A program made the translations under genes and the position numbers. Positions 57,343-64,000 of a stretch of 64,000 nucleotides of DNA are shown one piece after another. A model generated the notes under the pieces. It did not search any database and was not told where the DNA came from. It was given only the letters and a program-made list of their open reading frames with translations. The stretch spans positions 8,820,501 through 8,884,500 of the forward strand of contig NZ_CP107799.1 of assembly GCF_041431135.1 (NCBI RefSeq), given 5' to 3'. This DNA is from Streptomyces sp. NBC_00554 (GTDB lineage: Bacteria > Actinomycetota > Actinomycetes > Streptomycetales > Streptomycetaceae). Positions within the stretch are counted from its first letter, which is position 1, and every line of letters begins with the position of its first letter.

Positions 57343-60326
57343 GGCTGCACCGCCTGGACATCACCGCGTTCGGGCCCTTCGGCGACGCCCAGCGGGTTGA
57401 CTTCGACGAGCTGTCGGCCGCCGGGCTCTTCCTGCTGCACGGGCCGACGGGCGCGGGCAAGACATCCGTGCTCGACGCCGTCTGCTTCGCACTGTACGGA
57501 GCGGTGCCGGGCGCCCGCCAGGGCGGTTCGCTGCGCAGCGATCACGCGACACCCGCGACCCGCACGGAGGTGAGCCTCGAACTCACCGTCGCCGGACGGC
57601 GGTTGGAGATCACCCGGCAGCCGCCCTTCGAGCGGGCCAAGAGACGCGGCACGGGCACCACGACCGAGAAGGCGCAGAGCTGGCTGCGCGAGTACGACGC
57701 GTCGGCGGGCTCCTGGAAGGACCTCAGCCGCTCCCACCAGGAGATCGGCGAGGAGATCACCCAGCTGCTCGGCATGAGCCGCGAGCAGTTCTGCCAGGTC
57801 GTGCTGCTGCCCCAGGGCGACTTCGCACGCTTCCTACGGGCGGACGCCGAGGCCCGCGGCAAGCTGCTCGGCCGCCTCTTCGACACCCACCGCTTCGCCG
57901 AGGTCGAGAAGCGTCTTGCCGAGCGGCGGCGCGCGGCCGAGACCGAAGTACGCGACGGGGACACGGCGTTGCTCGCCGACGCCCACCGTATGCAGCAGGC
58001 CGCGGGCGACGCCATGGAGCTGCCCGGCCTCGCGCCGGGAGACCCCGGTCTCGCCGACGCCATCCTGAGCGCCGCCGCCATCGCCCGCAGCACCGCCCGC
58101 GAACGGCTCACCATCGCCCACTGCGCCCGGACGGCCGCCGAATCAGCGCAGGCCGCGGCCGATCGCGTACTCGACGACGTGCGTGAAGTGGCCCGGCTGC
58201 AGCGCCGGTTCGCGGAGGCGAGAGAGCGAGCCGCCCGCCTGGAGGAGCGCGCCGACGCCCACCGCGAGGCCCAGACGCGTATGGAGCGTGCCCGCAAGGC
58301 CGAGGCGGTGGCCCCCGCACTCGACCTGCGCGACGCCGCCGAGGCCGAGCACCGGAGCGCGTCGGCCGAGGAAGCACGCGCGCGTGCCGCCCTGCCTGAG
58401 ACATTCGCCGGAGCCGGCGCGCCCGGGCTCGCCTCCGCCGCACGCAAGGCGGCGGAGGAGCTGGGCGGACTGGAGTCGGCACGCCGCGCCGAACGGAAAC
58501 TGGCCGAACTCGCCGCCGAGAGCGCCGACTTGGACAGCCAGGAGCGTGCCGACGAGGAAGTGCTCCAGGACGCCGAGAACTGGCTCGCCACCTGGGAGGC
58601 GACCCGCACGGCCGACGAGGCACGCATCGAGTCCGCGCAGGAAGCGGCGACACATGCCGAGCAGCTCGCCGTGCAGCGCGACCCCGCGCAGGCCCGGCTC
58701 AGGGCCGCCCGCCAGCGCGACGCGTTCGCCCGCGACACGGACGACACCCAGGCGCGCGCCCTCGCCTCCCGCGAACGCGCCACGAACGCGCGCGCCCACT
58801 GGCTCGACCTGAAGGAACAGCGCCTCCAGGGCATCGCCGCGGAACTCGCCGCGGGCCTTGTCGACGGCGAACCCTGCGCCGTGTGCGGCGGCACCGAACA
58901 CCCCGCGCCCGCACGGAAGATCGCCGGGCATGTCGACCGGGAGGCAGAGGAGCACGCCCTCGCCGCCTACCAGCGCGCCGACGAGGAGCGCGCCGAGGCC
59001 GAGCGGCGACTCGGCGTCGTACGGGAGGCACTGGCCGCCGCCACCGCGGAGGCGGGGGACGCGCCCACCGAGCAACTCGCTGAGCAGGCCGAGGAGTTGG
59101 AGCGGGAGTACGCCGAGGCGCGCGCCGCCGCATCCGGGCTGCACACCGCGCGTGAGCGACTCGCACAGGCCGGGCTCGAGCACGAACGGCGGGTGGCCGC
59201 CCAGCAGCAGGCCGCACTCCGCGCCGCCGCCCGGGTCTCGCACCGCGACCGGAACGACCTGGAAAGAGCATCCCTGGAGGAGGAGTTGGAACAGGCGCGG
59301 GGCGCGGCCGGCAGCGTAGCCGCGCGGGCCGCGCAACTGGAGCGGCAGGTCGCGCTGCTCACCGAGGCCGCGGACGCCGTGCGCGCGGCCGACGACACCG
59401 CGCAGCGGCTCAAGGACGCCGACGCGCGACTCTCCGACGCTGCCTTCCGCGCAGGCTTCGACACACCGCGGGCAGCCGCTGCCGCACTGCTCGACGACGC
59501 GGCCCACCGGGAGCTCCAACGGCGGCTCGACACCTGGCAGTCGGAGGAAGCGGCAGTGCGGGCCGTCCTCGCCGAGACCGACACGGCGGCCGCCGCCCAG
59601 CAGCCGCCCGCCGACCTGTGGACCGCCGAACAGGCCGCCGAGTCCGCCGCCCGCCGGCTGCGGGACACCGCCTCCGCGCAGGACGCCGCCGCCCGGCGCT
59701 GCGGTGAGCTCGACCGGCTGTCCGCGCACGCCACCGCGTCCGCACGCCGCCTGGCGCCACTGCGTGAGGCGTACGACCGGGTGGCCCGCATGGCCGGTCT
59801 CGCGGCCGGCACGTCGGCGGACAACGAACGCAAGATGCGCCTGGAGTCCTACGTCCTCGCCGCCCGCCTGGAACAGGTCGCCGCCGCCGCGACCGTCCGG
59901 CTGCGGCGCATGTCCTCGGGGCGCTACACCCTCGTCCACTCCGACGACCGCGCCGGGCGTGGGCGCAGCGGGCTCGGACTGCATGTCGTGGACGCCTGGA
60001 CCGGCCGCGAGCGCGACACGGCGACACTCTCCGGCGGCGAGACGTTCTTCGCCTCCCTCGCACTCGCCCTCGGCCTCGCGGACGTCGTCACCGACGAGGC
60101 CGGCGGGGTGCGGCTCGACACGCTCTTCATCGACGAGGGCTTCGGCAGCCTCGACGACCAGACCCTCGACGAGGTCCTCGACGTACTCGACTCACTGCGC
60201 GAGCGGGACCGCAGCGTCGGCATCGTCAGCCATGTCGCAGACCTGCGGCGCCGCATCCACGCCCAACTGGAGGTCGTGAAGGGGAGAACGGGCTCGGTCG
60301 TAAGGCAGCGGGGCGACCAGATGTGA
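57339..60326 (+). CDS. sbcC: exonuclease SbcCD ATPase subunit C
   Basis: 995 residues, a Rad50/SMC-type ATPase. N-terminal Walker A GPTGAGKT (35-42) and Q-loop (LLPQGDFARFL), two long Glu/Ala/Arg-rich coiled-coil arms around the zinc hook CAVC (Cys513, Cys516), C-terminal signature LSGGE, Walker B LFIDEGFGSLD and the switch His in IVSHVADL. Complete and of normal length. ATG 57339 follows ACGGAGGG. Ends one base from the convergent Lrp gene. Confidence 0.96.
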   Translation: MRLHRLDITAFGPFGDAQRVDFDELSAAGLFLLHGPTGAGKTSVLDAVCFALYGAVPGARQGGSLRSDHATPATRTEVSLELTVAGRRLEITRQPPFERAKRRGTGTTTEKAQSWLREYDASAGSWKDLSRSHQEIGEEITQLLGMSREQFCQVVLLPQGDFARFLRADAEARGKLLGRLFDTHRFAEVEKRLAERRRAAETEVRDGDTALLADAHRMQQAAGDAMELPGLAPGDPGLADAILSAAAIARSTARERLTIAHCARTAAESAQAAADRVLDDVREVARLQRRFAEARERAARLEERADAHREAQTRMERARKAEAVAPALDLRDAAEAEHRSASAEEARARAALPETFAGAGAPGLASAARKAAEELGGLESARRAERKLAELAAESADLDSQERADEEVLQDAENWLATWEATRTADEARIESAQEAATHAEQLAVQRDPAQARLRAARQRDAFARDTDDTQARALASRERATNARAHWLDLKEQRLQGIAAELAAGLVDGEPCAVCGGTEHPAPARKIAGHVDREAEEHALAAYQRADEERAEAERRLGVVREALAAATAEAGDAPTEQLAEQAEELEREYAEARAAASGLHTARERLAQAGLEHERRVAAQQQAALRAAARVSHRDRNDLERASLEEELEQARGAAGSVAARAAQLERQVALLTEAADAVRAADDTAQRLKDADARLSDAAFRAGFDTPRAAAAALLDDAAHRELQRRLDTWQSEEAAVRAVLAETDTAAAAQQPPADLWTAEQAAESAARRLRDTASAQDAAARRCGELDRLSAHATASARRLAPLREAYDRVARMAGLAAGTSADNERKMRLESYVLAARLEQVAAAATVRLRRMSSGRYTLVHSDDRAGRGRSGLGLHVVDAWTGRERDTATLSGGETFFASLALALGLADVVTDEAGGVRLDTLFIDEGFGSLDDQTLDEVLDVLDSLRERDRSVGIVSHVADLRRRIHAQLEVVKGRTGSVVRQRGDQM

Positions 60327-60327
60327 G

Positions 60328-60774
60328 TCAGTGGCCCAGCGGGCGGCGGGGGAGCGGCGAGGAGTAGACGACGCTCGTGGTCACGGAGCCCAGGGTGCCG
60401 ATCTTGCCGGACACCTCCTCCAGGTGGCTCATGGAGCGCGCCGTGACCTTGATGACGAAGCAGTCGTCGCCCGTGACGTGGTGCGCCTCCAGGATCTCGG
60501 GCGTCACCTCGACCAGGTCGTGGAAGGGTTTGTAGTTGCCGTTCGGGTACCTGAGCCGCACGAACGCCAGGATCGGCAGGCCCAGGCTCTCCGGGTCGAC
60601 GACGGCCGCATAACCCTGGATCACACCCGCCTCCTCCAGTCGGCGGACCCGTTCGGTGACCGCGCTCGCGGACATGGAGACGGCACGGGCCAGGTCGGTG
60701 AAACTGGCCCTGCCCTCGCGCTGCAGGACATCGAGGATGCGCCAGTCGGTGGCGTCCGGGGAATACGCGGTCAT
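60328..60774 (-). CDS. Lrp/AsnC family transcriptional regulator
   Basis: 148 residues. Helix-turn-helix at 10-55 (ILDVLQREGRASFTDLARAV, MSASAVTERVRRLEEAGVIQGY) and RAM ligand domain at 65-145 (LPILAFVRLRYPNGNY, TGDDCFVIKVTARSMSHLEEV). TATCCA ends six bases before ATG 60774, perhaps a leaderless start. Divergent from the rhodanese gene, a likely target. Confidence 0.92.
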   Translation of the reverse strand: MTAYSPDATDWRILDVLQREGRASFTDLARAVSMSASAVTERVRRLEEAGVIQGYAAVVDPESLGLPILAFVRLRYPNGNYKPFHDLVEVTPEILEAHHVTGDDCFVIKVTARSMSHLEEVSGKIGTLGSVTTSVVYSSPLPRRPLGH

Positions 60775-60955
60775 GTGTGATGGATAGCAGGAAAATCCCC
60801 GGCCGATCAAGAGTGATGCCGTGGATCGCCACTTCAAGGTCGCGGTCACCGGACATAGATTTCTGGCCAGGAAGTCCCGCGGGCGGGTGCAGGTCCCCGC
60901 GCGGCCGGTGCGCAGAAGCCACTGGTCAGGCGGGACAGGGAGGGAAGGCCACACC

Positions 60956-61462
60956 ATGACAGCGACCACCGAGGCCGGCGTGACCGGCACCTCGACCGCC
61001 GTGAACCCCGTTCTGGGCGTCGCGCCCGCGTCTCCGGCAGCTGCCGCCGCCTACTTCGGCGCGAGCCTCGCCTTCCACGCCGACGTGTCCGACGTCGCCG
61101 CCGCCCTCGGCGCCGACGGCGACCCCGGTTTCGTCGTCCTCGACTCCCGCTCGACCGAGTCCTGGGACCAGGGCCATGTCCCCGGCGCGATCCACCTGCC
61201 GACCGCGCTCATCCCCGAGCAGGCCGAACAGCTCCTCGACAAGTCGGTGCCGGTCGTCACGTACTGCTGGGGACCCGGCTGCAACGGCGCGACCCGCGCC
61301 GCCCTCGCCCTCGCCGAACTCGGCTTCCAGGTCAAGGAGATGCTCGGCGGCTTCGAGTACTGGGCGCGCGAGGGCTTCGAGTTCGAGACCTGGGAGGGGC
61401 GCCAGCAGCGCACCGCGGACCCGCTGACGGCACCGCTGGACGCGGCGGACTGCGGCTGCTGA
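60956..61462 (+). CDS. rhodanese-domain sulfurtransferase
   Basis: 168 residues. Single rhodanese domain: VVLDSRSTESWDQGHVPGAIHLP, active loop with Cys104 in TYCWGPGCNGAT, then GFQVKEMLGGFEYWAREGFEFE. The Cys-Gly-Cys end is unusual and could bind metal or take part in sulfur relay. ATG 60956 follows CAGGGAGGG. The pairing with an Lrp-type regulator suggests control by an amino acid, perhaps cysteine. Confidence 0.9.
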   Translation: MTATTEAGVTGTSTAVNPVLGVAPASPAAAAAYFGASLAFHADVSDVAAALGADGDPGFVVLDSRSTESWDQGHVPGAIHLPTALIPEQAEQLLDKSVPVVTYCWGPGCNGATRAALALAELGFQVKEMLGGFEYWAREGFEFETWEGRQQRTADPLTAPLDAADCGC

Positions 61463-61608
61463 GCCGGGCCCGTCCTGTCCTGTGCTGTCGCGGTAACGCA
61501 TGCGGAGGGAAAGGGAGTTCGGGTGGTCATGGGTGTCGAGGGTGGCGTATCGGACAGCGGAGGGGACACCGGATCTCCACCGGGTCCCCGCCGTGTAGCT
61601 TCTGCCGC

Positions 61609-62124
61609 ATGGCGAGATACGCGGAACCAGGTGCGGTCGAGTGGGTGGAGTCGGGCGGCGGGCCGCTCATAGTGATTCCGGAGGTCGTGCTGCCGTTCTG
61701 GTCGGGCGCGGACGGCGACGAGACGTCCTCCGACTACGACCGGGCGTGCGACGTGGACGGCTACATAGGTCTCGTGCCCGTCGGCGACACCAGGGCCCTG
61801 GTCCTCGGCGACGAACCCGCCTCGACCGCCTTCCTCCCCGAGCACGGCACCTTCGTACGGTGGTGTGCAGCCGACTCCGAGGACGAACTGCTCTCCATCG
61901 TCCCCGCGGCACTCGAAGCGGCGGTCTGGGAGCCGGAGGTGCACTGGAACGTGCCCGGCCCCGTGGTCCTGTTCGACGCGGCCTGGCCGGGGAGCGAATC
62001 GAAGCGGACGGATCACCTCAAGCTCGCGCTGGAGCCGGGCCGGTACGCGGTGCGCGCGACGTACGCGGAGCCGGGACCCGAGACGTGGGTGGGCCTCGTA
62101 CAGCTCCGGCGGCTGCCGAACTGA
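61609..62124 (+). CDS. Imm21 family immunity-type protein
   Basis: 171 residues. Matches the Imm21 pattern: WVESGGGPLIVIPEVVLPFW, DYDRACDVDGYIGLVPVGD, ALVLGDEPASTAFLPEHGTFVRW, and the end WVGLVQLRRLP. Imm21 proteins guard against polymorphic toxins, but no toxin gene is adjacent, so this copy is an orphan or has another role. ATG 61609 is seven bases after TAGCTT (61596-61601), a leaderless arrangement. Confidence 0.83.
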   Translation: MARYAEPGAVEWVESGGGPLIVIPEVVLPFWSGADGDETSSDYDRACDVDGYIGLVPVGDTRALVLGDEPASTAFLPEHGTFVRWCAADSEDELLSIVPAALEAAVWEPEVHWNVPGPVVLFDAAWPGSESKRTDHLKLALEPGRYAVRATYAEPGPETWVGLVQLRRLPN

Positions 62125-62237
62125 GCGACGACCCACGGGACTTCACGTTCCCCGCGGGCACCTGCCGCGCGGGGCGCGGATGCCGACGTCGGCCGGACTC
62201 GTGTCGCCGGTCCGAGCCCGGCCGCCGTCGGTGAGCG

Positions 62238-63929
62238 TCAGAGCTGGGACAGTTCGTCCACCAGGTCGTCCAGGCCCAGCGAGCCCTGAGACAGGGCCGC
62301 CATGTGCCAAGCCTTCGCGTCGAAGGCGTCTCCGTGGCGCTTCTTCGCGTTCTCGCGGCCCAGCAGCCAGGCGCGCTCGCCGAGCTTGTAGCCGATGGCC
62401 TGTCCGGGGATCGAGAGGTAGCGGGTCAGCTCGCTCTCCACGAAGTCGGCGGGACGGCTGCTGTGCGCCCCGAAGAACTCCTCCGCCAGCTCGGGCGTCC
62501 AGCGCTCACCCGGGTGGAACGGTGAATCGGCCGGAATCTCCAGTTCCAGATGCATGCCGATGTCGACGATGACGCGGGCCGCACGCATCATCTGCGCGTC
62601 GAGATAGCCGAGGCGCTGCTCCGCGTCGGTGAGGAAGCCGAGTTCGTCCATGAGCCGCTCCGCGTACAGCGCCCAGCCCTCGGCGTTGGCGCTGACTCCG
62701 CCGACGGTGGCCTGGTAGCGGGAGAGGTCTCCCGCGACGTGCGCCCACTGCGCGAGCTGGAGGTGGTGGCCCGGGACGCCCTCGTGGTACCAGGTCGAGA
62801 CGAGGTCGTACACGGGGAAGCGGGTCTGGCCCATCGTCGGCAGCCACGTACGGCCGGGGCGTGAGAAGTCCTCGGACGGTGCCGTGTAGTACGGGGCCGC
62901 CGCGCTGCCGGGCGGCGCGATGTGCGACTCCACCTTCCGTACCCGCTCGGCGAGCTCGAAGTGTGTCCCGTCCAGCGCCTCGATCGCTTGGTCCATCAGA
63001 TTCTGCAGCCAGGCCTGCACCTCGTCGACGCCGTCGATGTGCGTGCCGTGCTCGTCGAGGTGCGCGAGCGCCACCCAGGGGGTCTCGGCGCCGGGCAGGA
63101 CCTTCTCGGCCTCGCTCTTCATCTCGGTGAGGAGGCGGTGGTACTCCGCCCAGCCGTACGCGTACGCCTCGTCGAGGTCGAGATCCGTACCGTTGAAGTA
63201 GCGCGACCAGCGGGCGTACCGCTCGCGGCCGACCGTGTTCGGCGCGCCTTCGATGGCGGGCGCGTACACCTCGCGCATCCAGTCCCGCAGGGAGACCAGG
63301 GCCTCGGTCGCGGTACGGGCGGCGGTGTCCAGCTCCGCGCGCAGCGTCTCGGGGCCAGGCGCCACGAAGTCCTCGAACCAGCCGCGGCCCTGCCCGTCGG
63401 TGTCGGACCACTCGGTGAGCTGCCCGATGAACGTCGCGGTGGGGCGGGGGCCCGCGTACAGCTTGCGATCCAGGCCGAGGGCGAGGGACTCGCGGTAGCC
63501 CTCCAGCGCGCCCGGAACCGCGCGCAACCGCTCCGCGACCGCCGCCCAGTCCTCGTCCGTCTCCGTGGGAGTGAGTGTGAAGACCTCGCGCACCGAGTGC
63601 GCGGGCGAATGCATGTTGCCGACCATGCGCAGATGGTCGTCGGCGTCGTGGACGGCGAGCTCGGCGGTGAGCCGCTCGCGCAGCAGCCGACCGCAGCGAC
63701 GCTCGATGTCACTGTCCGCGCCCGGCTGCCGTTCCGCCTCGTCGAGCCGCTCCAGGGTCCTGCGCGCCAGGTCGGCCAGGGCGGCCTGACCTGCGGGCGA
63801 GGCATCCGGCAGCTTGCCGGCACTCGCCTTGTCGCCGAGGTAGGTACCAGTGACCGGGTCGAGGGCGATGAGGTCGTCGACATACGCGTCGGCGACCTCG
63901 CGGGGCAGCGGGATCTTCGTCTCAGGCAT
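62238..63929 (-). CDS. DUF885 family metal-dependent hydrolase
   Basis: 563 residues, almost wholly helical. The metal-site motif HEGVPGHHLQ (an HExxxxHH variant of the zincin HExxH) and the downstream EGWALYAERLMDELGFL (third ligand Glu) are conserved in DUF885, a family related to M2/M3-like peptidases. There is no signal peptide. ATG 63929 follows GAGGA at seven bases; an upstream in-frame ATG at 63968 is less likely. Substrate unknown. Confidence 0.9.
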   Translation of the reverse strand: MPETKIPLPREVADAYVDDLIALDPVTGTYLGDKASAGKLPDASPAGQAALADLARRTLERLDEAERQPGADSDIERRCGRLLRERLTAELAVHDADDHLRMVGNMHSPAHSVREVFTLTPTETDEDWAAVAERLRAVPGALEGYRESLALGLDRKLYAGPRPTATFIGQLTEWSDTDGQGRGWFEDFVAPGPETLRAELDTAARTATEALVSLRDWMREVYAPAIEGAPNTVGRERYARWSRYFNGTDLDLDEAYAYGWAEYHRLLTEMKSEAEKVLPGAETPWVALAHLDEHGTHIDGVDEVQAWLQNLMDQAIEALDGTHFELAERVRKVESHIAPPGSAAAPYYTAPSEDFSRPGRTWLPTMGQTRFPVYDLVSTWYHEGVPGHHLQLAQWAHVAGDLSRYQATVGGVSANAEGWALYAERLMDELGFLTDAEQRLGYLDAQMMRAARVIVDIGMHLELEIPADSPFHPGERWTPELAEEFFGAHSSRPADFVESELTRYLSIPGQAIGYKLGERAWLLGRENAKKRHGDAFDAKAWHMAALSQGSLGLDDLVDELSQL

Positions 63930-64000
63930 GCGGACATCCTCGTACGGGGACGCGGTCCCCGTCAGCAAGATTTGCTCAGGGCGTGACCCTTCCGTCAGCC

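Noticed and set aside
1-64000. CRISPR array, insertion sequence, prophage or integrated element
   Set aside because: No spaced direct repeats, transposase, integrase or tRNA-linked attachment duplication was seen. Base use is even except in small remnants.

Overview
The window looks like a chromosomal core segment of a Streptomyces species. Third codon positions are almost all G or C, many starts are GTG or TTG, and several families typical of the genus appear (EF-Tu3, CU044_5270 family, Imm21, PafBC-type promoters). I see no rRNA, tRNA, CRISPR array, transposase, integrase or plasmid function. Gene names come from recognising motifs and family length; no database search was possible.

Layout. 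1-9.5 kb: end of a peptide ABC transporter binding protein, ung behind a DNA-damage-type promoter, a helical protein behind a second such promoter, a lipoprotein, a Gfo/Idh/MocA oxidoreductase, Lnt, an ECF sigma factor with a coupled membrane partner, and an SDR. 9.5-18.6 kb: a 59-residue TTA-containing gene, HxlR/CMD divergent pair, uppP, an oxidoreductase-PmoA-cupin operon, an HxlR regulator divergent from a frameshifted thiolase, a VTT membrane protein and an AlkD-like protein. 19-23.8 kb: divergent EF-Tu (tuf3 type), a spermidine-synthase-like protein, and an arsenic island (arsR-aquaporin-arsC facing arsM). 23.9-31.8 kb: tandem paralogous membrane-anchored proteins, a thioesterase, and a secreted GH3 beta-glucosidase coupled to a secreted carboxylesterase. 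31-39.7 kb: DedA, gamma-carbonic anhydrase, hexapeptide acyltransferase, EamA transporter/XRE-cupin regulator pair, YbaK-like deacylase, CDF metal exporter with ArsR regulator, and a PPK2/small membrane protein/Pit phosphate module. 39.8-48.9 kb: hydrolase, GNAT, CoA-binding protein, an N-terminally truncated TetR protein, a two-component system, a CysRS-like protein without catalytic motifs coupled to SixA, an APC permease and YigZ. 49-52 kb: a prenyl operon (92-residue protein, polyprenyl diphosphate synthase, Lcp/MpaB-type oxygenase) with eroded gene remnants at its upstream edge. 52-64 kb: zinc-ribbon membrane protein, spermidine-synthase-like protein, RNase J paralogue, SbcD-SbcC with a 19-codon ORF between them, Lrp/AsnC regulator facing a rhodanese, Imm21 and a DUF885 hydrolase.

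The observations most worth following are: three TTGTCAGTG-N8-TANNNT-like promoters in the first 10 kb (PafBC/RecA-independent damage response), one of which predicts a new damage-inducible protein; the CysRS-derived protein lacking HIGH and KMSKS motifs in an overlapping pair with SixA; the prenyl synthase operon carrying a DUF2236 (latex-clearing-protein family) oxygenase; and a set of at least eleven genes whose -10 hexamer lies only 6-7 bases from the start codon, which implies leaderless mRNAs.
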